NCBI GenBank assembly: GCA_963703665.1
Contig: CAVPFB010000010.1
Coordinates: forward strand, 248,001 to 312,000
Length of the DNA stretch: 64,000 bases
Source of the DNA: AP-15 sp963703665
GTDB lineage: Bacteria; Pseudomonadota; Alphaproteobacteria; ATCC43930; CGMCC-115725
Reading direction: 5' to 3'
Position numbers and translations under genes: made by a program. Below the pieces are notes generated by a model. It saw only the letters and a list, made by a program, of their open reading frames with translations. It was not told where the DNA came from and made no database searches. Of the stretch, positions 9,105 to 18,083 are shown one piece after another; position 1 is the stretch's first letter, and each line of letters begins with the position of its first letter.

Positions 9105-10301
9105 ATGTCAGATCTACCCAGTATGCGCCGCGCGCAGGTTGCCGTCCGCCGTGCCGCCGCCGGCGTGGTGGTTCGGCCGTGGGGGGTCGGTTCGGTCGGT
9201 CGGCTGTTCGCGTCGCTGAACATCTGGTTCTGGGCGATCGTCGGGGTGCCGACGCTGGTCGCGGCGGTCTATTATTTCGGGATCGCCTCTAACCAGTACA
9301 TGTCGGAGGCGGAATTCGTGGTCCGCGGCCCGGGGGCATCGCCCTCGATGCTGGGCGGCCTCTCCAGTCTGCTGCAAGGCGGCGACACCGCGGGGCAGGA
9401 CGATGCGATGCTGGTGCAGGCGTTCATCATGTCGCGCGATGCGGTCCGCCAGCTCGACGAGCACGACGATCTGCGCGCGATCCTTGATCGGCCGGGGGCC
9501 GACATTGTCTCCCGGTTTCCGGGAATGTTCTCCTGGCGCGACGATTTCGAGGCGCTCTACAAAGCCTATTCGAGGTTCGTGTCGGTCGATTTCGACGCAA
9601 CGACCAATGTCAGCACCCTGGAGGTCAAGGCTTATCGGCCGGAGGATGCCCAGAAGATCAACAAGGCGCTGCTGGCGGCGAGCGAGCAACTGGTCAATCA
9701 ACTGAACGAAAGGTCGCAGAAAGACGCCGTGAGCAGCTTCCAGGCCGAGGTCGACAAGACGCAGACGCGCATCACCGCGATCCAGGCCCAGCTGACCGCC
9801 TACCGCGTGCGGGAGCAGATGCTCGATCCGAAATCGGCGGCCGAAGGCCCGCTGAAGCTGCTGGCGGAGCTGAACACGCAACGCGCCGAAGCCCAGGGGT
9901 TGCTTACCGATGCGTTGAGAAATTCGCCGAACAGCCCGCAAATACCGGTGCTCAGGACCCGCCTCGCATCATTGGCCAAGCTGATCGTCGAGGAGCGCGG
10001 CAAAATTACCGGCAACAGCGGCTCGGTGGCCGTGGCGCAGACCGGATACGAGCACCTCGACGTAGCCCTCCTGCTTGCCGAAAAGCAGCTGGCCTCGTCC
10101 TACACATCGCTCGAGGCGGCAAAGCTCGATGCGCAGAGGCAGCAGCTCTACCTCGAAACCATCGCGCAGCCCAATCTGCCCGATTTCCCGCTGTACCCGA
10201 AGCGGATCGTCTCGTTTTCGATGGTGTTGGCCACCTGCTTGCTCGCTTACGGCATCGCCTGGCTGCTGGTCGCGAGCGTGCGCGAACATGCCGCGGCCTA
10301 G
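9105..10301 (+). CDS. Capsule polysaccharide export inner-membrane protein (KpsE/BexC/CtrB family)
   Basis: A 398-residue polysaccharide co-polymerase-like protein. It has a transmembrane segment near residues 34-58 (LNIWFWAIVGVPTLVAAVYY), a long periplasmic domain with predicted coiled-coil helices (EVDKTQTRITAIQAQL; LNTQRAEAQGLL), and a second membrane span near the C-terminus (FSMVLATCLLAYGIAWLL). Such proteins link the inner-membrane ABC exporter to the outer-membrane channel in group 2-type capsule export. The start at 9105 is chosen because the upstream extension is unlike the family. The KpsT-like ATPase follows within 30 bases. No OPX (KpsD-like) gene is visible in the window. Confidence 0.85.
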   Translation: MSDLPSMRRAQVAVRRAAAGVVVRPWGVGSVGRLFASLNIWFWAIVGVPTLVAAVYYFGIASNQYMSEAEFVVRGPGASPSMLGGLSSLLQGGDTAGQDDAMLVQAFIMSRDAVRQLDEHDDLRAILDRPGADIVSRFPGMFSWRDDFEALYKAYSRFVSVDFDATTNVSTLEVKAYRPEDAQKINKALLAASEQLVNQLNERSQKDAVSSFQAEVDKTQTRITAIQAQLTAYRVREQMLDPKSAAEGPLKLLAELNTQRAEAQGLLTDALRNSPNSPQIPVLRTRLASLAKLIVEERGKITGNSGSVAVAQTGYEHLDVALLLAEKQLASSYTSLEAAKLDAQRQQLYLETIAQPNLPDFPLYPKRIVSFSMVLATCLLAYGIAWLLVASVREHAAA

Positions 10302-10331
10302 CAGCGGGTTCGGCCCCGGCGTCGCGCGCCG

Positions 10332-10982
10332 ATGATCAAGGTCAGCGAGGTTTGCAAGGACTATCCCAGCGAAAAGGGGGGCTATCGCCGGGTGCTGAAC
10401 GAGGTTTCGTTCGAGCTGGCGAGGGGTGAAAAGATCGCCGTGCTCGGCCGCAACGGCGCTGGAAAATCGACCTTGATCCGGTTGCTCGGCGGCGTCGAGT
10501 TGCCGACCAAGGGCACGATCGAGCGGACCATGTCGATCTCCTGGCCGGTGGCGGTCGCCGGCGGCGTTCATGGCGTCCTGACCGGCAACGACAACATCCG
10601 CTTCATCGCCCGCGTGTACGGCAAGCCGTTCCAGATATTGCGGGACTTTGTCGACGACTTCGCGCAACTCGGGAAGTTCCTGTCGGAACCGGTCAAAACT
10701 TATTCGACCGGAATGGCGGCGCGGCTCAATTTCGCCCTGTCGCTCGCCGTAGAATTCGACTGCTACTTGATCGACGAGGTCATCGCGGCCGGCGATCACG
10801 GGTTTCAGCTGCGGTGTCACGAGGAACTCTTTGAGAAACGCGCCGATCGTGCGCTGATTCTGGCGTCCCATGTGGGCGATTTCATCAAGAGCTATTGCTC
10901 GCGCGCGCTCGTCCTGCATCGCGGACGAGGCAAGGTGTTCGCCGACCTCGATCTGGCGCTCGATATCTACAGCGCGCTGTGA
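10332..10982 (+). CDS. Polysaccharide ABC exporter ATP-binding protein (KpsT family)
   Basis: A 216-residue ATPase of capsule and O-antigen ABC exporters. Walker A is GRNGAGKST at about residue 41, the signature region reads YSTGMAARLNFALSL, Walker B is CYLIDEVIA, and the conserved DNIRFIARVYG lies between them. The small size without a C-terminal carbohydrate-binding domain fits the KpsT/BexA type rather than Wzt. It would hydrolyse ATP to drive lipid-linked polysaccharide through the permease encoded at 12615. It lies directly downstream of the KpsE-like gene, in the same direction. Confidence 0.88.
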   Translation: MIKVSEVCKDYPSEKGGYRRVLNEVSFELARGEKIAVLGRNGAGKSTLIRLLGGVELPTKGTIERTMSISWPVAVAGGVHGVLTGNDNIRFIARVYGKPFQILRDFVDDFAQLGKFLSEPVKTYSTGMAARLNFALSLAVEFDCYLIDEVIAAGDHGFQLRCHEELFEKRADRALILASHVGDFIKSYCSRALVLHRGRGKVFADLDLALDIYSAL

Positions 10983-11159
10983 GATCCGGCAGCGCAGCGG
11001 AGGCAGCACGGGTCTTTGCCGGCAGCCGGGCCGCGGGCGAAGCTCGGCCAGCAATTCGAGGCACTCGACCACCGGGCCGCGGCTCGCGGGCGGAGCCTGA
11101 TCGATCGGCATATGCTGCGGCTGCCGCGGTGCAACGACGACGGAGGATCGGTTCGCCCA

Positions 11160-12509
11160 ATGGTTGCCAACCCAGAGGATGCGTCGCAGACGGTTCGGCG
11201 TGTCATCTATGACGGCCTCAATCTGTCGCTGGCCCAGGGTACCGGCGTCGCGACTTACACGCGGATGCTGGCCCGGGTTGTTAGCGATCTCGGCTACGAG
11301 GTCGGCGTCGTCTACGCCTCTGCGCAGAGGCCGCCTAAGGACCGGCTGTTGCGCGAGGTGGCGTTTTTCGACGAGAAGCGGGCGACGAAGACCCCGCTGA
11401 CCCGGCAAGTCATCAACTGCTTCACCGACCAGCTGCGAACTTTTGCCGCGATCAAGCCCCTTCCGGTTGATTTCGAAGGGGTTGTCGTCCGCCGCCAATT
11501 CGAAACCACCTTGCCTGCGGATCATCGCGCATTTGCAACCCGAAATCTCTTTGCCAATGCGCGTGCGCATTTTGCCAGAACCAACAAGTTCGTGCGTCTG
11601 ACTTTCGACCAGCCACCTGATATCTTCCACTGCACCTATCCTCTGCCGTTGCACTCGCGGTCCGCCTGCAACATCTACACGATCCACGATCTCGTGCCGC
11701 TGCGGCTGCCGTTCACCACCCTCGACAACAAGCGGCAAATGTTTCGCGTGCTCAAAAAGATCGCGCTGCGGGCCGACCATATCGTGACCGTGTCCGAGAA
11801 TTCGAAGCGCGACATCGTCGCATTGCTCGGCGTCGAGGAAAGCCGGGTCACCAATACCTATCAGGCGGTGCACTTTCCGGAGGCCTTTCGAGAGCGGCCG
11901 GATGCGGCCATCGCCGAACAGCTGGAAGGGTCCTTCGGGCTCGAATTCAACGACTATCTTTTGTTCTTTGGAGCCTTGGAGCCGAAGAAGAATGTCGCCC
12001 GGCTGATCGAGGGCTATTTGTCATCGGGGGCCGACATTCCGCTGGTATTGGTGGCCGGCCAGGGCTGGAACAACGAGGCTGAAACCAAGCTGATCAGCCA
12101 GCTGCGCGAAATGCAGCGCTCGGAGACGCTGGCCAACCGCCGTCAGCGGCGAACCGTCCATCGCTACGACTACGTGCCTTTTTCGCTGCTGATCTCGCTG
12201 ATCCGCGGCGCCAGGGCGGTGGTGTTTCCGTCGTTGTACGAGGGCTTCGGGCTGCCGGTGCTCGAATCGATGGTGCTGGGGACGCCGGTCGTCACCTCGC
12301 GCGAATCCTCGGTTCCGGAAGTCGCCGGCGACGCCGCCCTGCTGGTCGACCCCTACAGCACCGACGAGATCGCCGCGGCGATCCGCACGATCGTCGACGA
12401 TGCCGATCTGCGGGCCGAACTGTCGCGCCGCGGCCAGGCGCAGGCGACGAAGTTCTCGGTCGACCGCTACCGCGAGCGGGTCGGTGCGCTCTATCGCGCG
12501 CTCGCCTGA
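11160..12509 (+). CDS. Glycosyltransferase, GT4-like (capsule locus)
   Basis: A 449-residue GT-B-fold glycosyltransferase. An N-terminal acceptor-side motif is RVIYDGLNLSLAQGTGVATY, and the nucleotide-sugar side carries FFGALEPKKNVARLIEGY and the E-x7-E motif in YEGFGLPVLESM. It probably adds one sugar to a growing capsule repeat at the cytoplasmic membrane face. The ATG at 11160 follows GGAGGATCGG and is preferred over in-frame starts further upstream. It sits between the KpsT-like and KpsM-like genes, an arrangement often seen when export and assembly genes are interleaved. The sugar and linkage cannot be inferred. Confidence 0.85.
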   Translation: MVANPEDASQTVRRVIYDGLNLSLAQGTGVATYTRMLARVVSDLGYEVGVVYASAQRPPKDRLLREVAFFDEKRATKTPLTRQVINCFTDQLRTFAAIKPLPVDFEGVVVRRQFETTLPADHRAFATRNLFANARAHFARTNKFVRLTFDQPPDIFHCTYPLPLHSRSACNIYTIHDLVPLRLPFTTLDNKRQMFRVLKKIALRADHIVTVSENSKRDIVALLGVEESRVTNTYQAVHFPEAFRERPDAAIAEQLEGSFGLEFNDYLLFFGALEPKKNVARLIEGYLSSGADIPLVLVAGQGWNNEAETKLISQLREMQRSETLANRRQRRTVHRYDYVPFSLLISLIRGARAVVFPSLYEGFGLPVLESMVLGTPVVTSRESSVPEVAGDAALLVDPYSTDEIAAAIRTIVDDADLRAELSRRGQAQATKFSVDRYRERVGALYRALA

Positions 12510-12540
12510 TCGAGCAGCCCAGCCTGCCGCGGCGAAAGCG

Positions 12541-12570
12541 TTGCGGTCGGCTTTCCGACCCGACTATAAA
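12541..12570 (+). promoter_or_regulatory. Possible sigma70-type promoter before the KpsM-like gene
   Basis: TTGCGG (12541-12546) and TATAAA (12565-12570) are spaced by 18 bases within otherwise GC-rich sequence, 45 bases before the permease start codon. This is sequence resemblance only. Confidence 0.3.
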
Positions 12571-12614
12571 CACTGCGGGCACATGGCACGGCAAATCCGG
12601 CAGAGAGGGCAGGA

Positions 12615-13400
12615 ATGCGGGAGTTTCTGAGGAGCCTCGCCATTCAATGCCGCGTCGTCGGCGCGCTGATCATGCGTGAAACCTATACTCGGTTTGGCCG
12701 CGAGAACCTCGGCTTTGCCTGGACGTACGGCGAGTTCCTGGTATTCGCGCTGCCGGTCATTGCGATGTGGCGGATCATCCGCGGCCATTACGAACATGGC
12801 TTGTCGGTCGTGCCCTTCGTGTGGAGCGGCTATTTCCCGATTCTGCTGTTTCGCCATATCGGGGGCCGCATGATTTTCGCGGTCCGCGGCAACGTGGCGC
12901 TGCTTTATCACCGCAACGTCACCCCATTCGACACGGTCCTCTCCCGCATGGCCATTGAAATCATGGGGAATTATGGTGCTGCGGTGTTTGCGTTCTTTGC
13001 GTTTTACGCGACCGGACTCATGGACTGGCCACGAAACATGCCAATGTTGTTTCTAGGCTATTTCTTCATGACTTGGTGGTGCGTCGCTGTGGGATTTATC
13101 ATCGCCGCGTTCAGCGAACGCACCCCGGTATTCGAAAAAGTCTGGCAGCCTGCTTCGTATATGTACCTACCGGTTTCCGGCTTTTTTTACATGGGTGCCT
13201 GGCTGCCCCCGGCAATCCGGAACGTGCTGGAGAAAGTCATGCCGGCGTTCCCGAGCTACGAGATGATCCGCTCCGGGCTGTTCGGCCCCGTGATGCAATA
13301 CTATTATGATATCCCCCTGCTCAGCCTCACCCTCGCCGCCCTTACCCTGTTCGGGTTGCTCGGGCTGCGCGACGTGCGCCGCTACGTCGTCAACGAGTGA
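12615..13400 (+). CDS. Polysaccharide ABC exporter permease (KpsM family)
   Basis: A 261-residue integral membrane protein with about six spans of the ABC-2 / KpsM type. Recognisable stretches are MRETYTRFGRENLGFAW near the N-terminus, RGNVALLYHRNVTPFDTVLSR in the first cytoplasmic part, and a C-terminal YEMIRSGLFGP followed by two hydrophobic segments. With the KpsT-like ATPase it would flip or export the capsule glycan across the inner membrane. The start ATG has GGCAGGA close by. A possible promoter precedes it, so it may be transcribed independently of the upstream glycosyltransferase. Confidence 0.87.
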   Translation: MREFLRSLAIQCRVVGALIMRETYTRFGRENLGFAWTYGEFLVFALPVIAMWRIIRGHYEHGLSVVPFVWSGYFPILLFRHIGGRMIFAVRGNVALLYHRNVTPFDTVLSRMAIEIMGNYGAAVFAFFAFYATGLMDWPRNMPMLFLGYFFMTWWCVAVGFIIAAFSERTPVFEKVWQPASYMYLPVSGFFYMGAWLPPAIRNVLEKVMPAFPSYEMIRSGLFGPVMQYYYDIPLLSLTLAALTLFGLLGLRDVRRYVVNE

Positions 13401-13503
13401 CGGGCCGAACGCGGTGCCGGCATCGGACCGCACTACTCCGCCGGAATGGCCAATCTCTCGAATGACAGGGTGCGGGCGAGCTGCCTGGCCGAACTCCGTG
13501 GCC

Positions 13504-14892
13504 ATGCAAGCAACGGAGGAGATTGTCGCGATCGCGACCGCGCCAGCCCTCACCGGCGATAGTCCCGCCGTTGCCGCGGGCGGCGGTCGAGTGGCGCAGG
13601 CGGCAAAATTAGGCTCCGCTCAAGTCTCCCAGAATGTCCCGGCAATCGTGCTCGATGTGTCGCGCCTGTTGTCGCGCGCCGGGCGCGGGACGCCGACCGG
13701 GATCGACCGCGTCGAGCTCGCGTATGCCCAGCACCTGATCACCGGACCGGCGCCGCTCTCTTTTGCGACGAGCGATGCGGCCGGCCGGTTCGGGCTGCTG
13801 CCGCGGGATGCCGCGGCCGGCTATGTAGCGGCGCTGGCCGCGGAGTGGCGTGGCGACGGCGGGGTGCCGCCAGCCGATCGGCGGCTCAAGCAGATCGCGC
13901 TGCGTTTGCGGGCCCATGCGCTGCTGCGCGGCGCGCGCGCGTTGCGGGCGCTGCTGCAGGCCGGTCCCGAGCCTCCGGTCTATCTGCTGGTCTCGCATTA
14001 TCGCCTGGAGGCGCGCCGCGCGCTGGCACGGCTCAAGGGCGGCGGCAGAACCCGGTTTGCCTGCCTGATCCACGACCTGATCCCGATCGAATTCCCCGAA
14101 TATGCAAAACCCGGGCAAGATCTGCGGCATCGGCGGCGGATCGAGACCGCGGCCGCGCTCGGCGACACAATCATCGTCGGTTCGTCCGCGGTCGGTGATG
14201 CCTTCCGCCCCTATCTGGAGCGGGCCGGACGCGCCCCGCCCGTCCTGGTCGCCCCGTTCGGGTGGCACCTGCCCGCGCCCGCGCCCGCGCCGGCGTCAGC
14301 GACTGCGCCGCCAGAACCCGGCGGCCCGCCCTATTTCGTCTGCGTCGGCACCATCGAGGCGCGCAAGAACCATTTGCTGCTGCTGAATTTGTGGCGCCGG
14401 CTCGCGGCGGAGCTGGGCCCCGCGGCGCCGCGGCTGGTGTTGATCGGCCAGCGCGGCTGGCTCACCCAGAACGTCACCGACATGCTCGATCGCTGCCCGG
14501 CGCTGCGCGGTCTCGTCATCGAGCGCAACGCGCTGCCCGACGCCGAGATGGCGGGGCTGATCCGCGGCGCGCGGGCCCTGCTGCTGCCATCGTTTGCCGA
14601 AGGCTTCGGGTTTCCGGTGATCGAGGCGCTGGCCCTCGGGGTGCCGGTTCTGTGCAGCGACCTGCCGGCGCTGCGCGAGACCGGCGGCACCGTCCCGGAC
14701 TATCTCGACCCGCTCGACGGCTGCGGCTGGCGGGCCGCGATCCTCGACTATGCCGCACCGCAATCGCAACGGCGCGAGGCTCAGCTGCGCCGGCTGACCG
14801 GCTGGCACCCGGCCCGTTGGGAGGACCATTTCGCCGCGGTGCGCCGGATGATCGCACGGCTCGCCGGGTCGGTCGGGGCAGCAGGTCCCTGA
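13504..14892 (+). CDS. Glycosyltransferase, GT4-like (capsule locus)
   Basis: A 462-residue GT-B glycosyltransferase distinct from the one at 11160. An N-terminal motif SRAGRGTPTGIDRVELAYA is common in capsule-associated GT4 enzymes. The C-terminal half contains FVCVGTIEARKNHLLLLNLW, a GQRGW loop and the E-x7-E motif AEGFGFPVIEAL. The start is uncertain. The ATG at 13504 is the first reasonable one past the permease stop, but it lacks a clear ribosome-binding site, and conserved sequence begins only near residue 45. A proline/alanine-rich linker near residue 258 separates the two halves. It probably acts on the same glycan as its neighbours. Confidence 0.82.
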   Translation: MQATEEIVAIATAPALTGDSPAVAAGGGRVAQAAKLGSAQVSQNVPAIVLDVSRLLSRAGRGTPTGIDRVELAYAQHLITGPAPLSFATSDAAGRFGLLPRDAAAGYVAALAAEWRGDGGVPPADRRLKQIALRLRAHALLRGARALRALLQAGPEPPVYLLVSHYRLEARRALARLKGGGRTRFACLIHDLIPIEFPEYAKPGQDLRHRRRIETAAALGDTIIVGSSAVGDAFRPYLERAGRAPPVLVAPFGWHLPAPAPAPASATAPPEPGGPPYFVCVGTIEARKNHLLLLNLWRRLAAELGPAAPRLVLIGQRGWLTQNVTDMLDRCPALRGLVIERNALPDAEMAGLIRGARALLLPSFAEGFGFPVIEALALGVPVLCSDLPALRETGGTVPDYLDPLDGCGWRAAILDYAAPQSQRREAQLRRLTGWHPARWEDHFAAVRRMIARLAGSVGAAGP

Positions 14893-15107
14893 GCGCGGTC
14901 GCGCCGGTCGAGCCGGCTTGTGCAGCATGCAGCCCGGCTCCGGGCCGTTCACGGGCTCCGTCGTCTGCGGCTCCTTGCTTTCGGGCGCATCGGCGATTGC
15001 GGGCGGCCGCGGTTGCCGCGTCAGGGTTACCCCCAGCAGGCTCAAATTTCCGGCGAAGGCTGGACGCTCGTTGGACAGCGCCGACAACGGTCGAGTTTTA
15101 CCTTTTC

Positions 15108-15257
15108 CGAAGCGACGGATCAGCCGCTGTATTTCCTATTGCGAATTTGCAGCCTGTGCTTGACGGCCGGTCGGCTTTGGCCCATGTGGTATTGTCGCTG
15201 CGGCCCACGGTGCCCGCCCAAATACCTGTCGAACTGATTAGGGCGCTCGGGTTATGA
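15108..15257 (+). pseudogene. Relic of the C-terminus of the 347-residue capsule-locus protein
   Basis: Two plus-strand frames together give DQPLYFLLRI then LDGRSALAHVVLSL, ending with a stop at 15257. These match the end of the minus-strand protein at 16646-17689, which has DQPVQLRIFN and FDGRLALGHVTV. The match needs a frame change near 15150 and has no upstream gene body, so it is a decayed fragment in opposite orientation to the intact copy. Confidence 0.55.
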
Positions 15258-15365
15258 AACGCTGTCGCGGCTTCGCGGTCCGATGGCAGCAACAGCATCG
15301 CCGCACGAGATGATGAGCGCGCCAGGCGCCTTCGTCAGGCTCGCGGACCGCGCTGCGCAACCACG
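15252..15365 (-). pseudogene. Relic of the middle of the 347-residue capsule-locus protein
   Basis: On the minus strand the sequence encodes ASLTKAPGALIISCGDAV, matching FSLTKAPGALVVSGGDVV in the intact protein at 16646-17689, including shared nucleotides (AGCCTGACGAAGGCGCC). Sequence identity is lost on either side. It abuts the plus-strand relic of the same family tail-to-tail, which suggests rearranged duplicates. Confidence 0.5.
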
Positions 15366-15546
15366 CAGCAGCCTTCTATCCCGTGATCCGGCGCCGCAAG
15401 CAACCGGCTGGCAAAAGCGCATCGTCGGTGCTCCGGTTGCCTTCACTCGATAGCAAACATCAGCATTGCGAGACCGACGGTGTATGCTGCCGGTCAGACG
15501 GATCGGTTTCCGGCACATGCGAAAAATGACTTTGCGGAGGGTCAGG

Positions 15547-16584
15547 TTGCCTAAATGGCCGCATCGGCAACCGCCTCGCGCGGCGCCCCCGGAGCCTATC
15601 GTCGCCGTGCCGTCGCCGGGACGCACACTAGAAGCCGGTGGCGTGGATTCATTGGCTAGCGTGCCGCCAAACCCTGCGGCTCTCCGGAACATCGACGAGC
15701 GCCTAATCGAAGTGGTCCGCATGCTGCCGAAACTGCTGGCACTGAGGCAATTTGCCTCGATGGACCGATTTGCGCTCGAGGCCCTCTGTCGCGCGCAGGC
15801 GCAGCCGCTTTATCTCGGCGATCATCGTGCAATTTGTCGCATACTTAGCCGCTACAAGCTTTTTCTCGATACCCGCGATCGCGGATTTGCGGCGCACGTC
15901 CTTCTGGACGGCTATTGGGAGATGTGGCTTACAATATTCATGTGTCGCCGGATCCAACCGGGCATGGTGGTGGTCGATGTTGGCGCCAATTTTGGCTATT
16001 ACACATTGCTGCTCGCGGGCCTGGTTGGACCGGAAGGGCACGCGTTCGCCATTGAGCCCAATCCGGCTGTCGCGACGCTGCTTCGGCAATCTGTCGCTCT
16101 GAACGGCTTCGCCTCGCGAACATCGATAATCGAGGCCGCTGCGGGCGCCGACCCACTCGGACAAGTGCTGTTGTATTCGCCGCATGGTGAGTTTAAGAAC
16201 GCGTGCATCATCGAATCCCCACAAATGGTGAATTCCGTCAACGGAACCCTCCAGCACGTTAGCCAGGTGAAGATCGATGACATTGTTGCGGCAAAGCCGC
16301 GTGTGGATTTTCTAAAAATTGACGCGGAAGGCGCGGAAGAATCAATTATCGAAGGGATGCACCAATGCATCGAGGATCATAAGCCATCTTTCATCTTAGA
16401 GTTCAATGCCGCGCGCTGCAAGCAACCAGAGAAACTAATCCAACAACTGACTTCCGTCTATAAGATCGTGTGCTACTTGGATTTCCACAGCAATCTGATT
16501 CGGACGACCGAGGCGGAATTGATGTCGCAGCATGTCGGAGAGGACTGGTTGCTGTTCTTTGACCACGAGACCGCCACCTCTTGA
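15547..16584 (+). CDS. FkbM-family methyltransferase (capsule locus)
   Basis: A SAM-dependent methyltransferase of the FkbM family, which usually O-methylates sugars or similar hydroxyls. Motif I is MVVVDVGANFGYYTLLLAG, then AFAIEPNPAVATLLRQSV, and the family C-terminal landmark FLKIDAEGAEESIIEG. The start is unclear. A TTG at 15547 has GGAGG six bases before it and is chosen; ATGs at 15517 and 15526 lack ribosome-binding sites. Base composition drops in the second half (AT-rich codons in CYLDFHSNLIRTTE), unlike neighbouring genes. A second 3' copy of this gene lies at 18084-18380, so the gene was duplicated locally. It probably decorates the capsule glycan. Confidence 0.85.
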   Translation: MPKWPHRQPPRAAPPEPIVAVPSPGRTLEAGGVDSLASVPPNPAALRNIDERLIEVVRMLPKLLALRQFASMDRFALEALCRAQAQPLYLGDHRAICRILSRYKLFLDTRDRGFAAHVLLDGYWEMWLTIFMCRRIQPGMVVVDVGANFGYYTLLLAGLVGPEGHAFAIEPNPAVATLLRQSVALNGFASRTSIIEAAAGADPLGQVLLYSPHGEFKNACIIESPQMVNSVNGTLQHVSQVKIDDIVAAKPRVDFLKIDAEGAEESIIEGMHQCIEDHKPSFILEFNAARCKQPEKLIQQLTSVYKIVCYLDFHSNLIRTTEAELMSQHVGEDWLLFFDHETATS

Positions 16585-16645
16585 TTATCAAGAAGCCGGC
16601 GCGCGGCGGCTGCCGTCGGGCGGCGCACTCAGGACGCCGTTGCGC

Positions 16646-17689
16646 TCATTGACGAAGAGCGGCGGCGAGCCGATCGCGGGTTTCGCCGCTGATCGCGGCT
16701 TTTGGCGCCACGGTGACATGGCCGAGGGCGAGCCGGCCGTCGAACGCCGCGCGTTCGTTGAATATCCTCAACTGCACCGGCTGATCGGCCGAATTATCGA
16801 TGATAAACTGCAGATTGGCCTCGATGATCTGCTCGGCCGCCGGCTCGACGCGGGTGCAGGCAATCTGGCGTCCGACGACAACCTCGACCATAAAGCTCAT
16901 CCCGGCGGCTTCTGCCGAAAAGCCCAGGACGATATTGGCCAACCACGACCCTGGCGGCAGATTGATATATGGTCCATAGACCAAGCACCGCACCCGGCCG
17001 GTGATGTCGACAAGACGCGCCGCAGTAACCGGCGTCGGCGGCGCCGGATCGTCATTGATGAAGAACAGCTCCGGCTCCCAGACGAGCGGCTCCAAATCCG
17101 CGCCCGACAGGTACGGCGCCAACGCGCCGCTGACGACGGCTCGTTGTCGCTCGCTTAACGCATCCCACCACGCGCGGTCCTCGACCCGGTTCGGCGTTAT
17201 GCCGGCCTCGCCCAGCTCGGCAACGATCGCGGCAATCTCGTCCCGGCTCGCCGGCAACTCAAAATGCTCGGCGATTACCGCCGCGACAGCGATCGGATCG
17301 ACGACATCGCCGCCCGACACGACAAGGGCGCCCGGCGCCTTCGTCAGGCTGAATATTGCCGCGCAGCTGCTGGCGACCGCTCGGACCGCTTCGGGCAGAT
17401 CGCAGCCCATCCGTTCCGAGAGGTCGCGCAGCGCGGTCCGCGGGTCGCCGATTGCCACCAGGTACGGCCGCTTGGCCTCGATGATCTCGGTCTGAAGACG
17501 GGCCACTGGTTGCCGCGAGCACGCGACGAGACGAGACGCCCGGGTCTTCAAAACGGCGGCGGCAAGCTCCTCGAGCGTATTGAGGGCGATGCATTCCACG
17601 GTTCCGAAGCTGCATTCGGCCATCCGCCCGATGAGCGCGTCGCACCACTCGGCAAAACTGCTCGGCAGTCCGATCGAGAATAAGATCAT
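16646..17689 (-). CDS. Unrecognised two-part protein in capsule locus
   Basis: A 347-residue protein I cannot assign. The N-terminal part (MILFSIGLPSSFAEWCDAL, GDPRTALRDL, AVASSCAAIFSLTKAPGAL) faintly recalls sulfotransferase-like or polysaccharide-associated proteins but shows no P-loop. The C-terminal part from about residue 215 looks like a beta-sandwich module: YGPYINLPPGSWLANIVLGF, FMVEVVVGRQIA, DQPVQLRIFNERAAFDGRL. I recall similar modules from polysaccharide loci, but cannot check that here. It runs against the direction of the capsule genes and is flanked by two relics of itself and a relic of the FkbM gene. There is no signal peptide or membrane span, so a cytoplasmic role in glycan modification is a guess. 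Confidence 0.7.
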   Translation of the reverse strand: MILFSIGLPSSFAEWCDALIGRMAECSFGTVECIALNTLEELAAAVLKTRASRLVACSRQPVARLQTEIIEAKRPYLVAIGDPRTALRDLSERMGCDLPEAVRAVASSCAAIFSLTKAPGALVVSGGDVVDPIAVAAVIAEHFELPASRDEIAAIVAELGEAGITPNRVEDRAWWDALSERQRAVVSGALAPYLSGADLEPLVWEPELFFINDDPAPPTPVTAARLVDITGRVRCLVYGPYINLPPGSWLANIVLGFSAEAAGMSFMVEVVVGRQIACTRVEPAAEQIIEANLQFIIDNSADQPVQLRIFNERAAFDGRLALGHVTVAPKAAISGETRDRLAAALRQ

Positions 17690-18083
17690 CCGTTCGCGCC
17701 AGTGGTCATCCCGCGGCTAACGGCCCGCGGCGCGGTGCCGGAAACTCTTCGATCGAGGTCAGCGGCGAATCCGCCGAATCCGCAGCCCGCCATGTTTTGC
17801 GTCCTTTCTGTCGGTCTCCGCTGCCCCGGTTTGGAGGGGATTGACGACACTGCCGGGTTCCATCCAGTGGTCCGTAAGCGGTGGAGCGGGGACTTATTTC
17901 CATCGGGTGATCGGAGTCAATCACCGACGTTGCAACGATCCAACTCCTCGCGCCCTGGCCGCGATCAGCCGCGCTGCAGCGCCGCTTTGAACCCATTGAG
18001 GCGCTGGCGGCCCGCGGTTGATCAAGATGATAAGCACATATATGCCGTAGCGCGATGATCGCCTCCCGACCCGAGCTCGCGAT
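17690..18083. other. Intergenic, no intact gene
   Basis: Nearly 400 bases without a convincing gene, between the start of the 347-residue protein and the truncated FkbM copy. It may contain further decayed duplicate sequence, but I could not align any of it with confidence. Confidence 0.4.

Noticed and set aside
9969..11873. A 634-residue minus-strand open frame across the KpsT-like and glycosyltransferase genes
   Set aside because: It is antisense to three well supported genes and has no family features.
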